Positions 1-7,164 of a stretch of DNA of 37,101 bases are shown here, one piece after another (position 1 is the first letter of the stretch; each line of letters starts with the position of its first letter). This DNA is from an uncultured Bacilli bacterium. GTDB taxonomy: Bacteria > Bacillota_I > Bacilli_A > RFN20 > CAG-288. The position numbers and the translations under genes are program-made. The stretch is from positions 1 through 37,101 of the forward strand of contig CAKVBX010000013.1 of the NCBI GenBank assembly GCA_934725685.1, read 5' to 3'. Under the pieces are notes generated by a model that was not told the DNA's origin, made no database searches, and worked only from the letters and a program-made list of their open reading frames with translations.

Positions 1-1314
1 GTCTTCAGCTACAACAATTATTTCTCCGATGATGCGAACTATACCTTCAAAACTGAGGTCGCTGAGGATAAGAAGTCTTATACGGCTACCCTTGTTTGGC
101 AAAAATACACTTCCTATAACAAGACCTTGAAAGTTTATACTTCCGTCACGACTTTCGATGGTCTCGGATTCATGACCGGTGAAGATTTCACTGCTGCCAC
201 TTATGGTGAGGGTTCCTATACAGAATCCGGTGATTCCTATACCATCAACGATGGTGCTGTCGCCACTTCCCTCGATACGATGAAGCTCGTTGCGGAGAGA
301 GGCCTCAAGAATGACCTCACTGGTCTTAAGGACATTCACGATTATGTTCTCGACGATTATGATATTCACCTTCAGTATGTCAAACCCGGCCAGAAGAACA
401 CCTATGTCGATGCTGGGGAAGGTACCAAAGTCGAAATGGGTGGCACCTTAAAGTTCACCGTTTCCACCAAGGAGAATAAGGTAATCAGCCCTGCCATCGA
501 CAAACTCCCCGATGAACTCTTTACCTATAAATCACTTAGCGATATCACGGCGGCCAAGAAAGGAACCGGAAAGATTGCATTCGATAATGGTCTTGGTGTC
601 ATGAAGGAAGTCGATGTCGAAGTCATCGACGCCATTCCGACTTCCATCAACCTCGCGCTCGACAAGACTTCTGTCTATGTTGGAGATAAGGCTAAGCTTA
701 CTGCGGCCGTTCTTCCGGATGCTGCCGATCAGAATGTCAGCATCTCTGTTGTCAAAGACGAATCGGTCGGTGATGCCACTATCGCCAAGGCCGATGACGG
801 AACTTTCGAAATCACCGGCACTCAGGAAGGTAAGGTTGTTTTAGAGGCTGTCTCTGACTTCGATAACACCATCAAGGCCAAGACGGACCTCAATGTCATG
901 GAGAAACCTGTCAAGGAAACTGTTCTTGCCAACATCGCCGCAAAGACTGTCCGCTTTGCCGGAGAGATGAAGTGGGGAACTTCCAGCTATACTTCCAATT
1001 TCGCCATTTACATCAACTTCAATGCCGATGGAACCGGTACGCAGCGTGCCGCTACTGGTTCTTCCTATAGCGGTTGGAGCTTACAGTCCGTCAAGACCTT
1101 CAAGTGGACCTTGGATGATGACTTCCAGTTCGCATTCACCGAACAGACTGGCTCTTCCTACATCATCAATTCCATGGAGGCGATTGCCAACGATAGCTTC
1201 AACCTCAACTACCAGGGTGGTTATCAGTATACAAACCTCGAAGGTGTCGGAATGATCGATAGAGTTGCTGATCTTTCTTCCCTCAAGACTTCTGACATTC
1301 CAGCAATGAAGTAA
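1..1314 (+). CDS. Ig-like (BIG2) surface protein, 5' end missing
   Basis: The reading frame is open from base 1 to the TAA at 1312-1314, so the true start lies upstream of the window; the TTG at 127 is only an internal codon. A bacterial Ig-like (BIG2-type) domain is visible at about 640-900, starting at the residues DAIPTSINLALDKTSVYVGD and containing the usual pattern of a VGD turn, TAAVLPDAA and a late EGKV strand. The last 130 residues are rich in Ser, Thr, Tyr and Asn and look like a beta-sandwich. Extracellular adhesion or glycan binding is an inference from the BIG2 domain and from the similar domains in the lipoproteins at 22373 and 28204. No catalytic motif was recognised. A hairpin follows the stop codon. 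Confidence 0.75.
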   Translation, partial: VFSYNNYFSDDANYTFKTEVAEDKKSYTATLVWQKYTSYNKTLKVYTSVTTFDGLGFMTGEDFTAATYGEGSYTESGDSYTINDGAVATSLDTMKLVAERGLKNDLTGLKDIHDYVLDDYDIHLQYVKPGQKNTYVDAGEGTKVEMGGTLKFTVSTKENKVISPAIDKLPDELFTYKSLSDITAAKKGTGKIAFDNGLGVMKEVDVEVIDAIPTSINLALDKTSVYVGDKAKLTAAVLPDAADQNVSISVVKDESVGDATIAKADDGTFEITGTQEGKVVLEAVSDFDNTIKAKTDLNVMEKPVKETVLANIAAKTVRFAGEMKWGTSSYTSNFAIYINFNADGTGTQRAATGSSYSGWSLQSVKTFKWTLDDDFQFAFTEQTGSSYIINSMEAIANDSFNLNYQGGYQYTNLEGVGMIDRVADLSSLKTSDIPAMK

Positions 1315-1342
1315 TCTCCGAACCAATCAGTCTATCTTCAAA

Positions 1343-1365
1343 ATGCCCGTCATAATGACGGGCAT
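1343..1365 (+). terminator. Probable terminator hairpin after the Ig-like gene
   Basis: A perfect 10-bp stem (ATGCCCGTCA and TGACGGGCAT) closes on a 3-base loop, 28 bases after the stop codon. The downstream stretch has T residues but no clean T-tract, so termination may be weak. Confidence 0.55.
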
Positions 1366-1898
1366 ATTGCTTTGCTTGGAATTTGATTGAGGAAGAAATC
1401 TGCAATCCTGAAGTGAAATTTTTGGAAAGTTTCTTCTTGTCTGCTAAATCTAAGACACGGGAGCAAAAGGTTATTTGAGGCGGTCTATTGATTGTATGAT
1501 TTTATTCTTATACTTAGACCTAGAAACTTCCGGTCTCCATCCATGACGGCGTCCGCATTTTATTATGGATACGGTCGAAATCCCTAGAAATGACCTTGGA
1601 TGGATACGTTTTGAAAATACCTTCGTGTGAGTTTAAGACAGAGTTTGCCTGCGACTTTCCATTCTTTTTTTGACGAAGATTCGGCAAACTCCAAATATCT
1701 TTTCCTTACTGAACGCCTCAAAGCCTGCTAGTTTAATGATGTCAGCTATCTTCAAGGACTAATGTTGTAAAATCGTTTAAGGGAAAAGGCAACAGAAAAT
1801 ATCGGTTCCAAAAAAGAAACCCAAAGGATAAAAACCATTCTTGAAACTTAGAATAAATCAATTCTTGTCTTAATGATTCTATGTGACTGCGGATGATG
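1366..1898. other. Non-coding stretch, no gene recognised
   Basis: About 530 bases without a convincing gene. Two inverted repeats are visible: CCATCCA (1537-1543) with TGGATGG (1597-1603), and AGTTTGCC (1642-1649) with GGCAAACT (1683-1690). A short minus-strand frame near 1630-1760 reads like a protein fragment (KIADIIKLAGF...) but is broken by stops on both sides. It could be a decayed gene; I cannot name the family. Confidence 0.4.
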
Positions 1899-2579
1899 TT
1901 AGGCCTTTTTGATTTTGGCTTCGATGAGAGGCAAAAGGTCGTTTATCACATCATCGAGGCCTTCTTTGTTCTTGGCACTGATTGTGTGAATCATGGAATC
2001 GGGACGTAATGCCTCGACTCTCTTCTGAAAGTCGTCAAAGTTGAAATTGAAGACGGGAAGCACGTCCATTTTTGTAACGATGACAAAGGGTGACACTTTG
2101 AACATCAAAGGATACTTCAAAGGTTTGTCGTCTCCTTCCGGTACCGATAAGAGCATCATATTTAGGTTAGATCCGGTATCGAATTCTGCAGGGCATACTA
2201 AATTTCCGATGTTCTCGAGAATAAGGATATCCACATTGTCCAGGTCGATTTTGGAAATGCTGTCATGGGTCATCTGGGCGGTGAGATGACAGGCTCCCAT
2301 CGTATGGACCTGATAGGATCTAGCAGCGGTCTTTTCGATGATTTTCTTGGCATCGACATCCCCGTCAATGTCCGCTTCCAGGACGAGGCAACGATAACCT
2401 TTTTCCTGAAGCAAAGGAAGCAAAGAACAGAGGAACGTTGTCTTTCCGCTTCCAGGGGAAGACATAAGGTTGATGAAGAAGATATTCTTCTCTTTGAGAA
2501 TTGCTCTGACTGTTGCGGCTTCTTTGTCGTTTTCGGAAAGGACGTTATCCTTGACACTGATGATTTTCACTGGTTCCAT
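1899..2579 (-). CDS. hypB: HypB-type nickel-insertion GTPase
   Basis: A 226-residue SIMIBI-class GTPase of the HypB family, which delivers nickel to [NiFe]-hydrogenase with HypA. The P-loop SSPGSGKTT is at residues 40-48, the metal/switch region GDVDAKK is present, and the HypB signature ENIGNLVCPAEFDTG is clear. The start at 2579 is preferred over the longer frame because AGGAG lies 10 bases upstream and homology begins here. There is no N-terminal CxxCGC nickel site and no His-rich stretch. No hypA or hydrogenase gene is in the window; instead the gene is divergent from a FecCD-type metal or cofactor transporter. It may serve a hydrogenase elsewhere, or supply nickel or another metal to a different enzyme. 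Family assignment is firm; substrate is inferred. Confidence 0.9.
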   Translation of the reverse strand: MEPVKIISVKDNVLSENDKEAATVRAILKEKNIFFINLMSSPGSGKTTFLCSLLPLLQEKGYRCLVLEADIDGDVDAKKIIEKTAARSYQVHTMGACHLTAQMTHDSISKIDLDNVDILILENIGNLVCPAEFDTGSNLNMMLLSVPEGDDKPLKYPLMFKVSPFVIVTKMDVLPVFNFNFDDFQKRVEALRPDSMIHTISAKNKEGLDDVINDLLPLIEAKIKKA

Positions 2580-2595
2580 AGGTGGTTTTCTCCTG

Positions 2596-2612
2596 AACCT
2601 TATTATAAGGTT
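2596..2612 (-). promoter_or_regulatory. hypB promoter -10 within a 17-bp palindrome
   Basis: On the minus strand AACCTTATAATAAGGTT is a perfect palindrome around one central base, and its middle is a consensus -10 box TATAAT (2607 to 2602). Transcription would start near 2595, just before the Shine-Dalgarno sequence, giving a very short leader. The symmetry suggests an operator for a dimeric repressor, plausibly the TetR domain encoded at 5799 or a metalloregulator. No good -35 box was seen. Confidence 0.55.
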
Positions 2613-2801
2613 TTCCCTAGAAAAGAAAAAGTTCTGCAAAGGATGTCTTTGTCTTTGCTTTATCGCAAACACGCTTGTTCCTGAGTAGAGCGATAAGAAA
2701 ATAGCAACAGATTTCCACTTTTTGTATAGGAACAGTAACTAGTTTAGCACGAGTTATCGAACAAAACTCACATTTTTGTTTTCTTTCTTTTGTTAAAGCG
2801 T

Positions 2802-2807
2802 TACAAT
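2802..2807 (+). promoter_or_regulatory. Possible -10 box of the metal transporter operon
   Basis: TACAAT ends only 6 bases before the ATG at 2814, and no Shine-Dalgarno sequence precedes that ATG. If this box is used, the transcript would begin at or next to the start codon (leaderless). No good -35 box is visible. Confidence 0.3.
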
Positions 2808-2813
2808 ACATTC

Positions 2814-3893
2814 ATGACAGAAAAATTCCTGCTTCCTTATCAGCTGGCGATACAGAAACAACAGAGAAAACGTCGTATTGTTCTCCTCATTCTTCTGATT
2901 CTGTTTGTCCTCCTTGCCTTTTTCTCTCTATTTGTCGGCGCCTCCTCCCTTTCTTTTAAGGATTCTTTCTTTGCTTTGTTCGGTATCGGGGAGAAAGTCA
3001 ATGTCCGTATCATGCAGAGAATCCGTCTCCCCCGTGTCTTGGCGGGAATCGTTGCCGGAATCGGGTTATCCATCTCCGGTCTCATCATGCAGACTTGCCT
3101 TGGCAATCCCATGGCTTCTCCTTCTACTCTAGGCGTTTCCAATGCTGCCGTGTTGGGTGCCAATGTGGCCATTGTCCTATTGAGTGGAGGAAGCCTTGCC
3201 TTCAAAGGACAGGAATGGAATTCTTTTAATCCTTATCTCGTTTCCGGAATTGCATTCCTTTTTGCACTCGGTTCCATCCTCCTGGTTCTTGGGCTAAGCA
3301 AACTGCGCCATTTCTCTTCGGAAACCTTAGTGCTGACCGGCGTCTCCTTATCTGCACTGTTTTCTGCTGTCACCACCCTACTTCAGTATTTTGCGACCGA
3401 TACCGAACTCTCTGGAGCAGTCTATTGGTCTTTCGGTGATCTCGGAAGAGTCACTTATAAGCAAATTATCATTATGGCCCTTGCCGTTCTTGTCTCCTAT
3501 GCCGTCTTCACCGTTTTCACTTCAAGGCTCAATGCCTTATCCCTCGGAGACAGCGCCGCCAAAACCGGCGGCGTCAATACTGAGTTTCTCCGTTTCCTTC
3601 TCCTCACCCTCTCTTCCCTTGTCACTGCCTGCTGTATCTCCTTCTTAGGGGTCATCGGATTCATCGGTCTTGTCTGCCCTCATGTCGCAAGAAGATTTGT
3701 CTCGGAAGATCATCATTTCCTCTTGCCTTCGAGTGCGCTATGCGGTGCGATTCTCTTGCTCTTTTCCGATGATGTTGCCAGAGTGATTCTCAAAGGCTTT
3801 TCTCTTCCTGTCGGCGCCATCACGGCGCTGATCGGTGCTCCCTTCTTCCTCTTCCTCATTTTTGCCTATCAAAGGAGGAGAGAACATGCTTGA
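2814..3893 (+). CDS. FecCD-family ABC transporter permease
   Basis: A 359-residue, very hydrophobic protein with about ten membrane segments, of the FecCD/BtuC family that imports iron-siderophores, haem, cobalamin or other metal complexes. Family motifs include RLPRVLAGIVAGIGLSISG, GNPMASPSTLGVSNAA and the C-terminal GFIGLVCPHVARRFV. The ATG at 2814 is chosen over an in-frame TTG at 2790 because it is the first ATG and gives a normal N-terminus, although neither has a clear ribosome binding site. The stop overlaps the start of the ATPase gene by 8 bases, so the two are translationally coupled. The cargo cannot be read from the sequence; the nearby hypB makes a nickel or cobalt complex possible, but iron or corrinoid is equally open. 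Confidence 0.9.
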   Translation: MTEKFLLPYQLAIQKQQRKRRIVLLILLILFVLLAFFSLFVGASSLSFKDSFFALFGIGEKVNVRIMQRIRLPRVLAGIVAGIGLSISGLIMQTCLGNPMASPSTLGVSNAAVLGANVAIVLLSGGSLAFKGQEWNSFNPYLVSGIAFLFALGSILLVLGLSKLRHFSSETLVLTGVSLSALFSAVTTLLQYFATDTELSGAVYWSFGDLGRVTYKQIIIMALAVLVSYAVFTVFTSRLNALSLGDSAAKTGGVNTEFLRFLLLTLSSLVTACCISFLGVIGFIGLVCPHVARRFVSEDHHFLLPSSALCGAILLLFSDDVARVILKGFSLPVGAITALIGAPFFLFLIFAYQRRREHA

Positions 3894-4641
3894 AGTCAAG
3901 AACCTATCCTTTTCCTATCAGAAAGGAAAAGAGACACTGGATGACGTTTCCCTTTTTCTACCGGAAGGAAAAATCGGAATTCTCCTCGGAAAGAATGGAT
4001 CGGGAAAATCCACATTGCTCAAATGTGTTGCCGGTTTATACCGAGATTACAGGGGAGAGATTCTGCTGAAGGAAAACAACCTGAAGAAAATCTCGATACG
4101 GGATCGGGCGAAATTGGTAAGTTATCTTTCTCAGACACCGGAATCCTCCTCACTTACTGTCTATGATACGTTGCTCTTAGGAAGACTTCCTTTTTCTGCC
4201 TTTCTTTCGAGAAAAGAGAGCGAACCCTATGTCTTTCCTATTGTTGAGCGTCTGGGGCTGGAAACTTTTGTCGATAAGAGAACGGATCAGCTTTCCGGTG
4301 GAGAGAGACAGCGTGTGATGATTGCAAAGAGCCTCATCCAGGAGACGCCCTTGATTCTCCTTGATGAGCCGACGGCATCTCTGGATGTCTCACATCAGTT
4401 ATCGGTGCTGAAGATTCTGAAACGGGAATGTGAAGAAAAACAAATTTCTGTCCTTCTCTCTCTTCACGATATCAACACCGCCTTACGATTCGGGGATATC
4501 TTTTACTTCTTGAAGGAAGGAAAACTTCAGAAAGCCTGTACCAAAGAAGAAGTGACGGATAATCTATTACGGGAAGTCTATGATGCCCCTCTCTGTCTCA
4601 GAGAGGATGAATACGGGAAATATGTCACGATTGGAGAATGA
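3886..4641 (+). CDS. FecE/BtuD-type ABC transporter ATPase
   Basis: A 251-residue ATP-binding subunit partnering the FecCD permease. Walker A GKNGSGKS is at residues 35-42, the signature LSGGERQRVMIAKSL, Walker B LILLDEPTAS and the H-loop in LSLHD are all intact. The start at 3886 is set by AGGAGG just upstream; the open frame extends further 5' but that part overlaps the permease gene and has no family similarity. The gene sits between permease and substrate-binding protein in one operon. Confidence 0.92.
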   Translation: MLEVKNLSFSYQKGKETLDDVSLFLPEGKIGILLGKNGSGKSTLLKCVAGLYRDYRGEILLKENNLKKISIRDRAKLVSYLSQTPESSSLTVYDTLLLGRLPFSAFLSRKESEPYVFPIVERLGLETFVDKRTDQLSGGERQRVMIAKSLIQETPLILLDEPTASLDVSHQLSVLKILKRECEEKQISVLLSLHDINTALRFGDIFYFLKEGKLQKACTKEEVTDNLLREVYDAPLCLREDEYGKYVTIGE

Positions 4642-4645
4642 AACA

Positions 4646-5806
4646 ATGAAAAGAAAACTGATTTGCCTTGGCCTGATGTCCTTACTTTTAGTCGGATGTG
4701 GTACCGAATCTGATACAGAAAACAAGACGGAGAATAAGACGGAAGAGAAAACATTTCAAGTTACGGATATGATTGGAAGAAAGAATAGCATCTCCTTGGA
4801 AGATGCAAAACGTGTCGTTTGCATCGGTGCCGGTGCACTCCGACTTTATTCCTATATCGGAGACCAGGAGAATCTTGTCGCTGTCGAGGATATTGAACGC
4901 AGCGTTGGAAGCAATGTCTTCGAAAGCGTGTCCCGTCCCTATTATGACATCAACAAAGAATTCTACAAAACCCTTCCGAGCTGCGGCAAAGGAGGTCCCC
5001 AGGCCCAACAGGCCGAAGCGGAGAAAATCCTCTCTGTTGCTCCCTCTCTCATCATTTCCGAATACGGCGATGTGAGCAAGGCCGATGCCCTGCAGGACCA
5101 GGTCGGCGTCCCGGTAGTCGTCGTCAGTTATGGAAAGAAATCGGTCTTTGATGACAATGTGAAGCATTCCTTTACGCTGTTAGGAAAAGTCCTTGGAAAA
5201 GAAGAACGGGCCAGAAATCTCAATAACTACATCGCCTCCGCAGAGCAGGAACTTGCTTCGAAAGCACAAAGTGTCAAGGAAGAGGAGAAAAAGAGCATCT
5301 ATATCGGATGTTTAGGAAACTGGGGAACCCAGGATATCTATTCCACATCATCTTCTTTCCCACTCTTTGAAGTATCCTCCATCAAGAATGCGGTCACTTC
5401 CGATGTGACGGTGAATAATGGGAAACTCGAAGAGGAAGCCTTCCTTTCTCTCAATCCGGACCGCATCGTTTTGGACAGTGCCGGACTCGCCCGCTTTAAG
5501 ACAACCTATGAAAGCGACCCTTCGAAGTTTGATGAACTCAAGGCGTTCCAGGCAGGGGAGATTTATCTTGAGATGCCTTTCAATGCCTACTATACGAATC
5601 TTGAAATCGCCCTCATGGATAGCTATTTCCTCGCCTCGGTCGCCTATCCGAAAATCTATCAGGATTTCGATCTCGAAGGGAAGTATAAAGAAATCGGAGA
5701 AGCTTTCCTCTCCAAGGATTGCTACACCTATGTGAAGTCGGCGCCGATGAGCTATGGCGGATTCCAGAAAATCAGCAACATCAAGGAGTTTCTTAGCAAT
5801 GTCTGA
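4646..5806 (+). CDS. Metal/cofactor ABC transporter substrate-binding lipoprotein
   Basis: A 386-residue lipoprotein of the FecB/BtuF-like binding-protein family. The signal peptide ends in a lipobox LVGC with the lipidated Cys at residue 18, followed by a charged linker. The typical first strand RVVCIGAGALRLYSYIG, the segment APSLIISEYGD and the C-terminal lobe are visible. The ATG at 4646 is chosen because it opens a proper signal peptide and GGAG lies 9 bases upstream; the longer frame overlaps the ATPase gene. The stop overlaps the next gene's start. The protein would capture a metal chelate outside the membrane and pass it to the permease. The ligand is unknown. Confidence 0.9.
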   Translation: MKRKLICLGLMSLLLVGCGTESDTENKTENKTEEKTFQVTDMIGRKNSISLEDAKRVVCIGAGALRLYSYIGDQENLVAVEDIERSVGSNVFESVSRPYYDINKEFYKTLPSCGKGGPQAQQAEAEKILSVAPSLIISEYGDVSKADALQDQVGVPVVVVSYGKKSVFDDNVKHSFTLLGKVLGKEERARNLNNYIASAEQELASKAQSVKEEEKKSIYIGCLGNWGTQDIYSTSSSFPLFEVSSIKNAVTSDVTVNNGKLEEEAFLSLNPDRIVLDSAGLARFKTTYESDPSKFDELKAFQAGEIYLEMPFNAYYTNLEIALMDSYFLASVAYPKIYQDFDLEGKYKEIGEAFLSKDCYTYVKSAPMSYGGFQKISNIKEFLSNV

Positions 5807-6983
5807 ACACAATACCGAACAGATCTGTGCTTTTTTCGATGAGAGAGCGGAAAAATGGGATGAGAACGATGAACATAGAGAGGAGAAGACCGATAGTCTT
5901 CTTTCTCAGATCGGCATCCGGGAGAATGACCATGTCCTCGATTTGGGTTGTGGGACCGGCGTCATCTCCAAAAAACTCTACCAGCTTTCCAAAAGACAGG
6001 TCTACGCTCTCGATCTCTCGGAGAAGATGATTCTTCAGGCGAAGAAGAAAGGCATCCCGGAAAAGGAGGTTTCCTTCCATAGTGGAGATTTCTACACGCT
6101 AAAGGAAAGCCCTTTTGATGTCATCGTCATCTTCGATGCCTATCCTCATTTCCTCGAACTCAAGGCGTTCAAGGAATCCCTGTTACGGAATCTTGTCGAT
6201 GGGGGCAAGTTCGCCATTGTCCACGACTTGGGAAGAAAACAGCTTCATGACTGCCATAAGGGAAGGGATGTCTCCCTTCTGAGCCGCGACCTTTCCGACC
6301 CGAGAAAGGAAGCAGATCTCTACCGGGATGACTTCAATATCATCCGGGAAGAGGAAGGGGAAGACTATTACCTCCTCATCGGAGAGAAGAAAAAAGTCGA
6401 ACCCGTTCTCTATTCCCTGAACGATGAGGAAGACCGGAGAAGAAAAAAGACGAGAGAGCTTCTCATCGAGGTCTTCTATTCTCTTTTGAGAGAGAAAGGC
6501 TACGAAGAAATCAGCCCTTACGATATCATCCGTGCCTCCAAAGTCTCTTCGAGCACTTTCTACAGCCATTTCCGCACCAAGGAAGACATCGTCAAAGGAA
6601 TCGTCGACACCATCCTTTCCCATGTTCTCGCCGAAAAGAAGAAAAAAGAGGAAAGCCATGATTTCAGTCGGGAACAGGATCCCGAATCCTTGCTCACCCA
6701 TCTTTTTCTGCACTTTGCCGAAGACAGGGAGAACCTGCTTGCTCTGTTGTCCGATTCCCAGGGAAAGAAAGTCTTCGAAGAGAAACTGAAGGAGGCGCTC
6801 CTTCCTTTGATGGAGTCTTTCCTCGACTGCGATGTCATTCATAAACCAGGGATGGACAGAAGGTTCCTCTCCGAGTTTCTTTCCGCCGCTCTCTCCTCGT
6901 ATCTGATTCTCTGGTGTGAAGAAAACACTGGCAAAGATGCCATGGAAGCGGCCGAAGGATTTCTCGCCCTCTTCCGCTCCTAA
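5799..6983 (+). CDS. SAM methyltransferase fused to a TetR-type regulator
   Basis: A 394-residue protein with two recognisable halves in one uninterrupted frame. Residues 1-197 form a class I SAM-dependent methyltransferase, with motif I LDLGCGTG at 47-54, the acidic residue ending the second strand in ALDLSEKM, and GDFY near 96. Residues 212-394 form a TetR-family regulator: the helix-turn-helix is about 238-260 (ISPYDIIRASKVSSSTFYSHF), followed by an all-helical C-terminal ligand or dimer domain. The start follows AAGGAG and overlaps the stop of the binding protein, so it is the last gene of the transporter operon. Free-standing methyltransferases often accompany FecCD-type loci in Firmicutes; the fusion to TetR is the odd feature. 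It could sense a cofactor or methylated ligand and control the locus; this is inference. Confidence 0.85.
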   Translation: MSEHNTEQICAFFDERAEKWDENDEHREEKTDSLLSQIGIRENDHVLDLGCGTGVISKKLYQLSKRQVYALDLSEKMILQAKKKGIPEKEVSFHSGDFYTLKESPFDVIVIFDAYPHFLELKAFKESLLRNLVDGGKFAIVHDLGRKQLHDCHKGRDVSLLSRDLSDPRKEADLYRDDFNIIREEEGEDYYLLIGEKKKVEPVLYSLNDEEDRRRKKTRELLIEVFYSLLREKGYEEISPYDIIRASKVSSSTFYSHFRTKEDIVKGIVDTILSHVLAEKKKKEESHDFSREQDPESLLTHLFLHFAEDRENLLALLSDSQGKKVFEEKLKEALLPLMESFLDCDVIHKPGMDRRFLSEFLSAALSSYLILWCEENTGKDAMEAAEGFLALFRS

Positions 6984-6999
6984 GACAATAATAATATAC

Positions 7000-7033
7000 G
7001 TCCGGAAAGTTGTAAGGGCTTTCCGGACTTTTT
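7000..7033 (+). terminator. Rho-independent terminator of the metal transporter operon
   Basis: A perfect 10-bp stem GTCCGGAAAG/CTTTCCGGAC with a 9-base loop is followed directly by TTTTT. Confidence 0.92.
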
Positions 7034-7110
7034 GAATCTTTCTCGCATAAAAATATGTCTGATGTAAATGCTTTTTTCTTTTCTTATCACGCTTTACCGA
7101 GTATCATATC

Positions 7111-7139
7111 TTGGTTTGAAAAAATAACTCATTTAGAAT
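7111..7139 (+). promoter_or_regulatory. Probable pflB promoter
   Basis: TTGGTT (7111-7116) and TAGAAT (7134-7139) are 17 bases apart, upstream of the GAGAGG ribosome binding site at 7151-7156. Confidence 0.5.
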
Positions 7140-7164
7140 CGAATGAAAAAGAGAGGTACACAAA

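Noticed and set aside
1501..1760. Remnant of an insertion sequence or decayed transposase
   Set aside because: Two inverted repeats and a broken frame are present, but no transposase motif or target duplication could be identified.
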